NCBI GenBank assembly: GCA_009746045.1
Contig: RPFO01000156.1
Location: 6,492,125-6,554,124, forward strand
Length of the DNA: 62,000 nucleotides
Direction of reading: 5' to 3'
From: Mesostigma viride
Lineage: Eukaryota; Streptophyta; Mesostigmatophyceae; Mesostigmatales; Mesostigmataceae
The translations under genes and the position numbers were made by a program. The notes beneath the pieces are model-generated. The model was not told the DNA's origin. It ran no database searches and worked only from the letters and a program-made list of their open reading frames with translations. Positions 10,223-22,100 of the stretch are shown one piece after another; the first letter of the stretch is position 1; each line of letters starts with the position of its first letter.

Positions 10223-11150
10223 CTAGAGAGTGGATGCGGTGCTCAAACTGGGCTGGGACCACTAGGTCGTCCAGCAACATCTGGATGTAGTTCGTGACAG
10301 GTTTCCCTACCCTTTTGGGAATGCCCTCGGGGCCAGGCCAGGTCAGAATGTCATCGCCCTGGCTGGCCAAGCCGCTGGGGGCCGGCCAGACCAAGGGCAG
10401 TGTCGACCTGACAGTTGGTGCGAGCAAGGTGTCCTACAAATGCTATCCTACGCTGCCTAATCTCGTCCGAAATACGAGGCATGCCATGATATAAAGACTC
10501 TGATGACGGACGCTCGGAAAACCCTACGTTAAGGACCTGTCGGAGCATCCTGTAAACCGTGCCGTCTAGCCTAGCTGCCAGTTTGGGTGGGATTGTCCAC
10601 GCCGCTCGGCGCCATACGTGAGCACCGTGAGGACGAGGACCTTGAAGAGCATGCGCTTGCGGCGCTCGCCCAGGCCCTTCGAGCGCCAGTAGGTTTTGAG
10701 CGAACGGAGCTTGGCCCAGGCAAGGCCGATGCGGGTGTCCACATCGTCGGCAGTGTCAGGAAGCCAACTCCCCAACAGCTTGAAGCGGTCGCGGAACGGG
10801 ACCTCCGTCCCGTCGAGCAGGCGCGGCAGCGGTGGTGTACTGGAGGCCCCAATCACCATCGCCTCAGTTTTCACACTAATCTCCAACCCCACCGCCCTCG
10901 CCTCCAGGCCCAGACAGTCCAGCCAGGTCTGAATGTGCTCGGGGCTCTCGATGAGGGTGGTGTCATCCGCATAAATCAGGTCGGCAAGGCGGTAACCAGG
11001 TCTAACCCCGCCGTGCTCTTTCACGTTAAGGATGTCCAAGCCTGGCTCGAACCCCTTAACAGCAGTAAAGCGCGCACGTGCCCGGCACATGACGTGATCC
11101 ACGACAATAATGAACAGGTATGGGGACAGGACGTACACAACCTTGCCACA
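10223..11150 (-). pseudogene. Non-LTR reverse transcriptase fragment, family A
   Basis: Minus strand. It begins mid-palm (VLSPYLFIIVVDHVM), carries YADDT (catalytic YADD at 10973-10962), then FRDRFKLLGSWLP, VLTVLTYGAE and IRQRRIAFVGHLART, with at least two frame breaks (near 10600 and 10420). The 5' part is missing and 11150-11250 is unrelated sequence. It is the host copy into which the two elements at 9334-10222 inserted. Confidence 0.85.
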
Positions 11151-11250
11151 CCCCGTGGTGAAGGCTGCGATGGGCGAAGTCAATATGGCAGATTGTGGCA
11201 GCAATGGTGCAGGGCCTGGCGCTACCGTTTATGGCAGATTCCATACTGAG

Positions 11251-11682
11251 TAGTCTGTACTTTCTGCACGTTAAATATTCGGCCGGGGCTGCGTTGTTTT
11301 CTCGCATTGGCATGATGTGTGGTGATCTTGTGCACAGATCTACATTTTTGTGAAGTGACCCCCCCAAGTGTGTTGTCAACATGAGGATAGTGTGATTGAA
11401 GTTAAGTGCAAGGTCTGTAAAATAAATCACGCAGTTGAGTGCAGCAATTAAAATGAACTTGCACCTATATGTGGTCAAGTCGGGGTTAAAATTGCAACAA
11501 CAGGAGGAAAAAATGGTTTTGACTTAGCCGGGACTTTGGTTTTTTGCAAAACTTAGCCCTGACCGGGAGAAGACAAGTCTGCGGCCTGCGGGGGCTGAGA
11601 TTAAATAAGAGGTACCTTGAAATTAAATAAGAGGCGTGCATCTATGAATATATATAGTTTTGGAGGCGAGTTTCTGTTGGCG
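11251..11682. other. Unassigned stretch
   Basis: AT-rich sequence between a LINE fragment and the piggyBac-type element. It holds two nearly identical GAAATTAAATAAGAGG-like words near 11602-11633. No exon recognised. Confidence 0.4.
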
Positions 11683-11686
11683 TTAA

Positions 11687-13423
11687 CCCGTGTTTTTTTA
11701 CAACGCGATACATCGCGTTGTAGGGTTAGAACGCGATGTATCGCGTTGTAATCTGACACGTGGCAAACCTATTAAACATGCGATTTTTGGTCTGAAACTT
11801 TCAAGATAGGTCAGAAACATCTCATAGAATTCAAGAAAAAATCCTGGTATTTTTGGTATTTTTTTTGTGACAGCTGCAAACAAATATGTACCACTGAAAT
11901 CAGGCATTTTCGCGGGACGAAGGTGAAGACGACGGCGATGGCGGCAGGTAGATCTCGCCAGTTTTCGCGCGAATTTCAGTGGCTGTTGGGTGGCACGACC
12001 ATGATGATGCGTTCAAAGGTTGATTATTAGGTTTCTACGAGTTTGTTGAGGTACTGGGGCAAAGGAAACGTAGTTTTTTCCAGTTTCTCACCCAACTTTC
12101 ATGCGGAAACCCTGGAAACCGGCATACATATTATTACGTCAAGACTCGGGTCTGCTGCGGCACCATGCTTGGTATTTCCATGGTGTTTCGACTTCTTAAC
12201 ACATGTTTATTCATTCCGAACGTCCGGACTCTCGGCTAAACCGAGAATTGTGCAGACTTTTATTGGGTAGCGCCGGGCATGATGGTGCCTGCAAATAGCG
12301 TAAGGCGTGACCGTGGCTATTGCTACGGTATGCTGTATTTTCCTGGAAATGGCCTCTGCCACCGGCTCAATAGTGCTTGCAGGCGTAAGTATATCGTGTT
12401 TCTACCTAGTTTCTGCCAGTTTTCCACTTATTTCTACCGACCTCTGCCCAGCCTCTCTAAGACCGCCATCCTACTCGACGTTGCTTGCATGTCAGCCATA
12501 GCAGGTTGCAGTTGTGCAGTATTTAGGTGCTGTATACGTCGTCAAGCCGTGCATATATCGTGGGGATTGGATGTTGATGGTTTATACTGCGTTGATTGTG
12601 CAAGAAGACCAGCTAGGTGCCCATAATCATGGTGTATAATCATGTGTTGTTAGCATCTTGCCACCATTTGCTAGCATGCATTCCAGCGTCATCTTTGCCT
12701 GCATGTAAGCTCATGGATCACTCAACCTATCCAAGCCTTGCATTACACGTGCCTCTTTCTTTCAGTATTGCACGCGTTATGGAATGAAAACCCAGCACCT
12801 CCGTTCCCACGAGGCATGTGCTCAACACGTTGTGAGAGTGGATGATGCTTTGGCTATGGCTGCCTGATTCAGTCATATTAGGTCATCCAGTCATGATGTT
12901 TGATGCATGTTTGATGCTGTATAACTTATACAACACCTATTTTCAACGTTTTGACCCTCCAAGCTCACTATGGCCCCGTTTATGGGGCTCATGTCGTTGC
13001 GTCATGTTGTGAAGGGCTCTCATTTTTCCCACTGCGTTGTACTGCGTTGTAATTGTGATGCTAATGAAAAATAGCTCCAGTGGCCCAATGGGCCTGAGTT
13101 TTGTTTCACAGAGCCTGCATATGTTGCCCATAGCTCGTGCAAGAAGCCAGATTTTTTTCATGAACCATTTGTGAATAAGCACATGACTTGTGACCTAGGG
13201 TCAAGAAATCGCGGTCATGGTCAGACCCCCCTGTATTCAAACCAGTGTATCTCTCTAATGAATAAGCATTTTGTAGGTCTGAGTAGCTCAAAAAATCCTT
13301 TGATTTATGGGCTTTCAGGAAAGTATATACATGACCATGAAAAAAAATTTTCCTTAGGTGCTATACGCGTTCTAAAAAAAGCTTACAACGCTATATATCG
13401 CGTTCTAATTAAAAAAACACGGG
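11687..13423. mobile_element. piggyBac-type element, apparently non-autonomous
   Basis: The ends are CCCGTGTTTTTTTA at 11687-11700 and its exact reverse complement at 13410-13423, each flanked by TTAA (11683-11686, 13424-13427). TTAA targets and CCC-starting termini are the signature of the piggyBac superfamily. Just inside, both ends carry palindromic ACAACGCGA/TCGCGTTGT-type motifs (two at the left, a degenerate one at the right), plausible transposase-binding sites. The 1.7-kb interior has only short ORFs, none resembling a DDD transposase, so it probably relies on a transposase encoded elsewhere. Confidence 0.85.
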
Positions 13424-13427
13424 TTAA

Positions 13428-14149
13428 GTCGTAGTATTGTACGATTGATAGATTGGTAGTGCATTGGTGGTACTGCACGACGGTATTGGACGGAGTTCCC
13501 GGAATCCCGGTCTGGCAAGCGGATTTTGCATCTCACGGGTACATCTCAAGTTGCACGCTTTGTTGCACAAAAAGTTCATCTATGAATGGGATTGAAAGCA
13601 TTTATAAAATATAGCACACAACAGGTATAACCTTTGAGGTCATCCTTGTGAATCTGTGCATGGGTTGCCTTACAAACAAATATAGCTTTAGAACAAAAGA
13701 CGCACTCACAGGATAGTGCTTCAACTGACCAGTGTTCCTCTTCAAGTGTAGTATTAGCAACGTAGACTTCCACCCGCACTTACAAAACATCTCAACTTGA
13801 TGAGGAGATACTGTAATCTCATGCCTGCAGGAGCTGTCTGTCCCATAAATATCTTTGACGTACTGCGTACTACCCATCTGCACCTCAGTTCCATGTGCCA
13901 CCTACCTCAACTTTCAGAAACACAGGGGAGCACAAATGCTGGCCCAAGAGTCCCCCATGACCGTGGCAATGCCATGCCTGCGCTGGGTCTCTCAAGTAGC
14001 CAAAGTCACCGACACGGTGCTACATGGAAATCATTCCATCTTTACTGCAGGGAAAATTTTGCCGCTGGAGATCAGCATGATGTATGGAGAAGTCACTGTG
14101 CCTGAACGAGGTCCCTGGAAACAGCCCATCACATGCTCCGAACCCATTC
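13428..14149. other. Unassigned; 3' flank of the plastid S1 gene
   Basis: No exon is recognised on either strand. The right end should contain the 3' UTR and poly(A) site of the minus-strand S1 gene. Confidence 0.5.
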
Positions 14150-17100
14150 TTAAACATCCATCTCCATGTCAGCCAGCAGGTCTCCCGACTGGGCAGCGGC
14201 CTCGGCAGCGGCCACCCGCTCCTTGAAGGTGGCAGCCATCTCGTCCGCCTTGGCGTACACCAGGGCAGGGTCCCTCAACATGTCACCAGGGGTGGGCTCC
14301 AGCTTCTTGGTGGAGAGGCTGATACGGCCCCGTTCCCTGTCTTGACTGAGGATCATCACCTGCAATACCACATCAAAACACATGCACACGCACAGCTGTT
14401 AAAAACTTTTGATAGGGTTCTGAATGTTGAAGTAAACAACATTTTCTTTGTCCTTTCATGGTTGACATGAAGCAAAGAGCAAATACTTGAGTTCTTTCTA
14501 CAGACCACCACCAACTGGATGGGACAACCTGCTCGAGGCAAGAACTGCCAGTAAAACCAGTTTATGTGAACAGGGAGAGGCAACAACAGAAGAATGCGCT
14601 AGCATGGCAGCCACAACATGGCAAAACCAAGTTGTGACTGAGACAAGAGGAGAGGGGGCTAAGCCTTGCATTTGTCAGCGATCGGCCCAATTTCACAACT
14701 TAATCGCATTACCATGCCATGTGCCTCTCTCTTCACACCCAAGAAGACTCAAACCAACTCTGCAAGGTCTGCCTCACCCCATTTATGCATCCCTAACACC
14801 CCCTTCACACCTTGACTGGACATGGGTGGCGGCTACTGACCTTGAGCTCATCCCCTTCGCTGAGCACATTCTCCACGTTGGCGATGCGGTCGTGGCTGAT
14901 CTGGCTGATGTGCAGCAGGCCGTTCACGCCGCCAATGTCCACAAACGCGCCGTACGGCTTGACCGCCTGCACCTTGCCGATCACCACGTCGCCGACCTGC
15001 GGGGAAAAAGTTACATTCCAAGAGGGGATCACACATAGAATGCCAGAACAGATTAGAACATCCAAAACAACACAGTGCCATGCATTTTGAAGAGAACAAT
15101 ACCCTTACGTTGCACTGCCCTGAGTGACGCATGATGGGGAAAAAAAACATGTCTATCAACCTGGACAGCCCTCCTCAAGTCTCACCTCTACCCAGATCCA
15201 CGCTGGCCACCAGCCACAAACTCATGAAGGTTCCTTGAGCTTTTTCTCCTGCTCCGTGTGTGCGCACTTGTGTGAATCACAAGGAGGCGCCACCAAACCC
15301 ACAACTATGCCGCGACACATCCCGATCCACACACCTTGTACTCCTTGAGCTGCTGCTCCGCCATGGCCTTGCGGTTGGACAGCACCAGGCGCGTGCGCTC
15401 CTCGTCCACCTCGATGAACTTGAGTGCCAGGAACTGGCCCATCATGTCGTCGCGGGGCAGACGCTGGAGGCACACGAGGACAGGGAACAGCAAGCACCGC
15501 ACCAGTGTGGGGCCACCGAGGGGGGCAAAGCATATGGATCAGCACCAACAACATCGCAACTTGACAGGGGAGTTCGGAAAAAAAGAAGAGACAAAATCAA
15601 GGGAAGGCAAAGAAGAGTGCAAGATCCAATTCCATAAAACCGAGCAGAAACCAGCAAGTGTGAATGGTTTAATAATCCTCCAACAGCAACGCTTACCGAG
15701 TTCAAATGCGAGGCGGGGACGAAACCGCGCAGGCTCTCCACCATGACCAGGACACCTCCCCGGTTGACCGACACGACCTGCACGGTGCCGACGATGTAGC
15801 CAAACACACGGGCATAAGCACGACCAAGTCAGCATGCCAAAAAAAAGGGACAAGGAGCAAAGAAGCTGTCGCCTACGTAGTCTGGTGCCTAGGAGATGCG
15901 GCTGAGCCTCATGACCACACAAATGCTAGGCTCTCTTTGCAGGCAGATTGCTTTGCGGGGATGTGCTCTGGCAAAGCCACCTGAACATCTGGCCCCAACC
16001 ACAAAGACGGGCACGCAACGCTCCAGCCGCACCAGGCGCCCGCACATGTCCCACCTACTCACCTTGCCATCACATCAAACTGTTCCCTAGCAAAAGTGTT
16101 CTCATGTCTGCGACTACACAGGTAAGTTGCACGAAAGCGGGAACACACCAAAATACAACGGCCCCACTGCATCGGAGAATTCCGCCCTCTCCGAGCATCC
16201 CCACAAAGCCATTAATACACAATCACGCCAGCAGAACAACCACATTAAACCATGATGTCGCATGCATGCTCCCTGCAGCACCAAGAGTACACAACGACTG
16301 GCACACGTTTCGACTTTGCCGGGGTTTGTCCAAAACGCTTGCTCAACAGTCTGCGTTCTTCAGGGCCTCACACTCACCTCTCCGCGAACCATGACGTCCT
16401 CGGCCTGCAGCTGCTTCACACGCTGCCACGCGATCTCGTACTCAAGCTTGCGGATGCTGACGGTCAGCACGCCGTCCTCCGCGTCGTCGCGCACGATCAC
16501 AAACTCGCGCTTCTGGCCCACCTCAACAATGTCCTCTGCGCGGTCAAGGGGCAGGAGAGAGATCTCGTGCAGGGGGCAGAAGGCCGCCGCCTTGGCGCCA
16601 ATGTCAACGTACGCGCCCTTGTTGTCGATCTTGAAGATCACGCCCGTGACCTGTGACGGTGATGGCAGCAAACCGGGAAGTGGTCCGGAAGCAGAGGTTA
16701 GGGTGGGAATGCATGCTTAGGGGAGAAAGAACACATGAGGATCCGACTCTGCCGGCACTTTGTCTTCAATATTGCTCCTTCACTACATCCATTACAAAAA
16801 AAAATTCGGAAATGCTTTTGATACCCTGGAAGAAACCTGAGCTTATGGAGAGCGATGACTGGACTCACGGGGCAGAAGCCGTGGGTCATTAACCACATAT
16901 GAACGCCTGCAACAGGGACCCTGAAAACCTGTTTGTCAACTAGAGTTGCTACCAGACACTGAAGCACTGGATGCAACAGTCTCAAAAGATCTTTCAAGGA
17001 CAGGTACTTAGCGCAGGTGCCTATGATATGGAAACACAGCACAGACGCTTTGACGATGAAACCACGAACTCCAGACAAAAATGTGAGCATTCTCTAATGC

Positions 17101-18391
17101 CATGCTGGCCATGCCTCACCCAGATCCACAGTGGTGCAGGAGAGACGTTCAAGAAAGAAAATACCAACAAGCACAGCACGGTACAGAATGCTAGAGACAA
17201 TGCCCAGAAAGAAGAGTGAACTGCCCTGAACAGTTAACTAAGTTATCCGAGATTCAAATGCTTGTAAGCCAGGTGTGAAACCTTTAAGGCAAACCCTAAC
17301 AAAAGCAATTCTACTTCAGCCTTCCAAATACAGGCATTATCGAGGGCACAAGGACATCGGGGAGCTATGCCAACTACCTACATTGGGGAGCTATGTCTAC
17401 TTGATAAAGGCAATTCCAAAGATTTAAACAGAAGTGGCAGCACATAATCTTAGGGTGATGCCACGTCCCCTTCCCACACCGGCCATCAACACATTCCTAG
17501 CTATAAGCAGAACAGCCGTGCGTGAAAATACGATTTGCAGACAGGGATGGCGAATTGTAGTAGATATCGATTGCCAACACGGATGACAAACAGAGAGCAA
17601 AGAAAAAAAAAAACTACGAGTGGGCATGGCCAGAGACGTCCCTGAACTGCGCCCTCCCAATGGAAACAATCATACCTAAGAAAAACACAGTCAACAAAGC
17701 TTTCTCGACAGCCCTTCTCCAATAGCAATTCTGAGTTTTGTTTCGTCATTTCAAGGGCGACATTCGCGTGAATGGAACTCCGAAACATCTAAGCATCCAG
17801 AGAGCGCATGAAGTCGCCGTTCGCTTGCAAGGCTGAACAACCTTGATCAAATACTGCTATGCCCCTCATCATACCACAGCCTTGACACGAATCCTGTAGT
17901 GCATCAAACCTAGCCAAATGCTAGTAGTAAATTGTGGCAATAAATTGCGGAACACGGACAGCAAACGTTCACTTGCTTTAAACGCTCACACACGCTGTTA
18001 TATCCCAAGCCTAGTAACGTTGTCCGGTCTGCCGACCCGATGAGAAATCTCTCACCTTATCGCCTAGCCCGAAATTGAAGTCGAATTTGCCAAGCAAGGC
18101 ATCAAAATCGCTGTAATTAAAGGAAACTCCCTCCAGCGGGTTTTGCTGAGCTCGGACCATCCTCTTTTCTACGTCGTCTGCCAGCGACATGGCGGCATGA
18201 GTGGAGACTGGCATTCTCTTTCCAGATGAGGCAGTGCGGGCGAAGGAAGCGCCAGGCAAAGCCGCCTGTCGTACGCCCTTGAACGACGAGCGTGGGGCAT
18301 GGGCTCCAGACCGATCGGCACGACGACCAGCAACAGACGCAGAAACATCAACCGCCACAGGGGCGGCGGCCCTAGCAATACAAGCCGACAT
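14150..18391 (-). CDS. RPS1: Plastid 30S ribosomal protein S1 (bS1c)
   Basis: Six exons on the minus strand: 18391-18056, 16650-16378, 15777-15697, 15463-15335, 14996-14841 and 14359-14150 (stop TAA). All introns are GT-AG and all junctions are phase 0, giving 394 residues, the usual size for chloroplast S1 and shorter than six-domain bacterial S1. Residues 1 to ~55 are rich in Ala/Ser/Arg and fit a transit peptide. An acidic/aromatic linker follows, then three S1 OB-fold domains: about 112-180 ([20 protein letters not shown]), 198-270 ([20 protein letters not shown]) and 274-345 ([20 protein letters not shown]). A charged tail ends MEMDV. S1 binds mRNA on the plastid small subunit and helps translation initiation. 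An in-frame ATG 30 codons upstream (18481) is possible, but the chosen start gives the more typical leader. The gene is head-to-head with the TRAF-finger gene. Confidence 0.93.
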
Positions 18392-19179
18392 GGCTGCTGT
18401 CCTACTCGGCCAGCTTGGTCGAGAATGAGAGAACGCACGTCGGCGGCCTTGTCCGGATAATGGTGATGCACGTTGTCTCACCTTTCACTCGGCGCGGCGC
18501 GACGTTTTCCCCCGTTCCCACCCCGACACTTTTGGTGTGAGGCAATCAAGGCATGTGCGTGCAGACTGCGGTCGGCTGAGGGAGTTAAAAAAGGTTAAAA
18601 ACCTGTTAAAACGTACCGGCCACCTTCCGTCGAAGGCTCAAGATATGGCTTGTGGCTACTAGATCCCTGCAACCTTACGTTCAGTTCAGTTCAGTTCAGT
18701 TTGTTCCCACGCCGGTTGGCCGACAGACTTACGTGTCGCGGCCACCCGCCCGTGCATGCTCAGCCAGATTCTTACTTGCGCGCACGGGAGAGGGACGGAC
18801 CAAGCTACGTGCGCTACGCCGGTGCACAATGGGCGGAAACTGGAAAGTTGGGAAAATATGGGCGGACAGTTCTGCTCATCATGCATCTATGCCCGAAAAT
18901 CAGAAAAGTTACCACTCAGAATCCCTGAGTCTGGGTCGACAGTAAAGCTGGGCGAGCTCTCCGATGCACTTCGACAAGACGTTCATGTATAGAGAAAAGG
19001 GGGAACGAGGCATGCTCAAAGCGTTTCGCCTTTGAAGGACTCCACACCTTGCAGCTCCCTGCACATCTACTGCCTTCCTCGGTCCATGTATAGTGTAGGT
19101 TAGTCTTTCGTGGTTTGCATTGCATTTTGGGGGGGGAAGGTTGTTCTAAAGGGAAGAAGTCATAAACCAAAACCGGCAG
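18392..19179. promoter_or_regulatory. Bidirectional promoter region
   Basis: 788 bp separate the start codons of two divergent genes (plastid S1 to the left, TRAF-finger protein to the right), so both promoters and 5' UTRs must lie here unless one has an upstream non-coding exon. Visible features are a (GTTCA)n run at 18679-18700 and a G run at 19130-19137. No clear TATA box can be assigned to either start. Confidence 0.6.
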
Positions 19180-22100
19180 ATGGCTGCCGACAAGGACGGT
19201 GAAGCGTCAGAGCCACTTCCGTCCGAGCCACTTCCGCCCGATACGCTCCCGTCGGTTGACGACTTGCCGGTCGCTGCTGACTTGGAGCGGGAAGGGCAAC
19301 TGGTGGATATGCCCCGGGTCGATTCCGGGCAGCTGATGGACTTTTCCCAAAATGACGGCCCTGAGTCGAGCATGAAATCGATCTCTGTAGATCCAAGCGA
19401 GCTTGCCGGAGCGGATGAGCCTAGCGAGCAGGGTGCTCGAGGTTCACAGGAAGAAGCGCCGGCGGGCTACCACTGTCACTACTTCGACGTTGGCACCGTT
19501 AGCTCATGCTCTGAGTCGTTGCTTCACGGGCTGGCGGAGGCGGCGGTCGAGAAAAGTGCCGGTACATTCCGAGACACGGGCAAGACGCTCGAGTCTTTGA
19601 AGGAGGAATTAATGATCGCGTTACGCGCGGAGGCTGCAAAGCATCCAGATAGCCAGCAGAGCTCGCAGCATCTCATTCCTGCCCTCTTGACCCGTTTCGC
19701 GGCCAGCCAACGCGGCTTCATGGGGAAGGTGTCCTCTGTGTTCACCGGCGACGTCAAGGGGGACCGCATCGAGGAGACCATCGTTGACATGCAGAAGAAA
19801 GGCACCTGGATAGAGGGCCAGAGGGAGACGTTTGCAAAGGAGCTGATCAAAATCCTGGATTCTGGCAGGTAATTTGATACCCCTACAACTTGTCTGATAT
19901 TGTTCAACGGTCCATCTTAGATGTCGGCTGCCCAGGCAAAACTTCTGTTAATTTCGGGATTATATGATTGGAAGCACAGAGTGCCATTTGATGAGGTCCG
20001 ATAAGGTGCTGTCAACTGCAGCCCGCTATGTCATTTATTGGCACGTGGCGTGGGTGTCATGGAGTGTCCAGTTTGTCTGCGGTCTGTGTGTGGCTGCTAC
20101 CACCATACGTACTGTGGGGGTACATGTTCGCCAAAACGTCTTGCCGGCACGCCCTAGCCTACTGCGTTCCTGTGCCATCTGCAGCTAGGCGTCACGATAG
20201 CACCCCTTCGAATCTAGAGGAATTGCGAGCTCATGGCAAGCTCGAGACCGTTGCATGGTGCCCTGTGACACGTGACCCCATTGCGCAGCACTGCTCAACG
20301 ACCAAGTGTCATGACAAGGGCAATTCCCTTGCCGCCATGAGTGTGTATGGCCTGCGGCTGTGTGGGCACGCATGTCCGTGGGGGGCATTGCCGATCACAC
20401 GCACCACTCATTCATGGTACTCTACGGTCATCGTAGACCATCCATTGGTAGAGCTTGTATCATCCCTGCTACTTTACCACGTGTTCAATGAAAAGACATG
20501 ATGAAGGTGTCACGATCAGGACGCGGCCAGATCGACAGAATCAGCTCCTTTGTTTGCTTTCTATTCTGCAAGATATAGATTAGCACTCGGCGTGAAGGTG
20601 ACAAGGGGCCGTTACAGGCACTTTCTACTGACAGCCGTACGATGCGGTGTTATGGAAACTTGTTCTGTGGGCGAGGGACTCGGCTGCTGGCAGATGGATT
20701 GGCATTTATATAGCCACTGCGTGTGTTGCCCACGATTTTCGCTGGAATTCGGCACTTCAGTTCTTGCTTGGGAACTGCACAAGGGTAAACAAGAGAACAA
20801 CCTTCAAAATTTGTACATGGTCATCCCCTGTTGCGCACGTGGTTGGGGTACCGTGGCTGACTGGCGGACGCATTAACAACAAGCTTGCCTTCTCCCATGG
20901 TGCCCCCCCGCTGGCCCCCGTTCTTCTACCCTCACCCCCTTCTCTCTCGACTCCTTCCTCTCCCCACCCACTTCTCCCCCGCCTTAGTCTACCCCTACCT
21001 TTTCTGTCCGCAATCCCCATCCCCATCCAAAAGAACTTGTCACCCCCTCCCCCCAACCCACCCACCCAACCTGACCATTCCGCCCCTCCCCCCTCCCTCC
21101 CCATTTAACCCCAACCCTTCTCCCTCTCCCCCTAACCCTTCCCTCCTTCGCCCTTTCGCCCCCGAATGCAACCCAACGCAATCGTCCCCCCCTTTCCCCC
21201 CCCCCCCCCCCCTCATTACCCCCCCAGCCGCGAGCACTGCGAGCAGTCCTTTGACTCGGAGGCGGCGCTCCACGAGCACAAGGCGGTGTGCCCCTGGCGG
21301 CCGTCCTCGTGCGAGAATCCTGGTTGCTTTGCCGTCTTCTCTGCGGCGGGCAAGGCCGACCACGAGGCAATCTGTGAGTGAGCCCCGCGAAGGGGGGGCG
21401 TGGGAGGATGAGGATGCTTTTGCTGTTGAAGGATGTGGGACCTGGGACGATGACGTTTCTGGTCCATGATGCTGTTGCTGCGTAAGGACCTGGGACGATG
21501 ACGTTTCTGGTCCATGATGCTGTTGCTGCGTAAGGACCTGGGACGACGACGTTTCTGGTCCGTGATGCTGTTGCTGCGTAAGGACCTGGGACGACGACGT
21601 TTCTGGTCCGTGATGCTGTTGCTGCGTAAGGACCTGGGACGATGACGTTTCTGGTCCATGATGCTGTTGCTGCGTAAGGACCTGGGACGATGACGTTTCT
21701 GGTCCATGATGCTGTTGCTGCGTAAGGACCTGGGAAGACGACGTTTCTGGTCCGCGATGCTGTTGCTGCGTAAGGACCTGGGACGACGACGTTTCTGGTC
21801 CATGATGCTGTTGCTGCGTAAGGACCTGGGACGATGACGTTTCTGGTCCATGATGCTGTTGCTGCGTAAGGACCTGGGACGATGACGTTTCTGGTCCATG
21901 ATGCTGTTGCTGCGTAAGGACCTGGGACGATGACGTTTCTGGTCCATGATGCTGTTGCTGCGTAAGGACCTGGGACGATGACGTTTCTGGTCCGCGATGC
22001 TGTTGCTGCGTAAGGACCTGGGACGATGACGTTTCTGGTCCGTGATGCTGTTGCTGCGTAAGGACCTGGGACGATGACGTTTCTGGTCCGTGATGCTGTT

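Noticed and set aside
12043-12626. Two + strand ORFs of 75 and 115 codons inside the piggyBac-type element
   Set aside because: No DDD motif, no recognisable domain, and composition like the flanking non-coding DNA.
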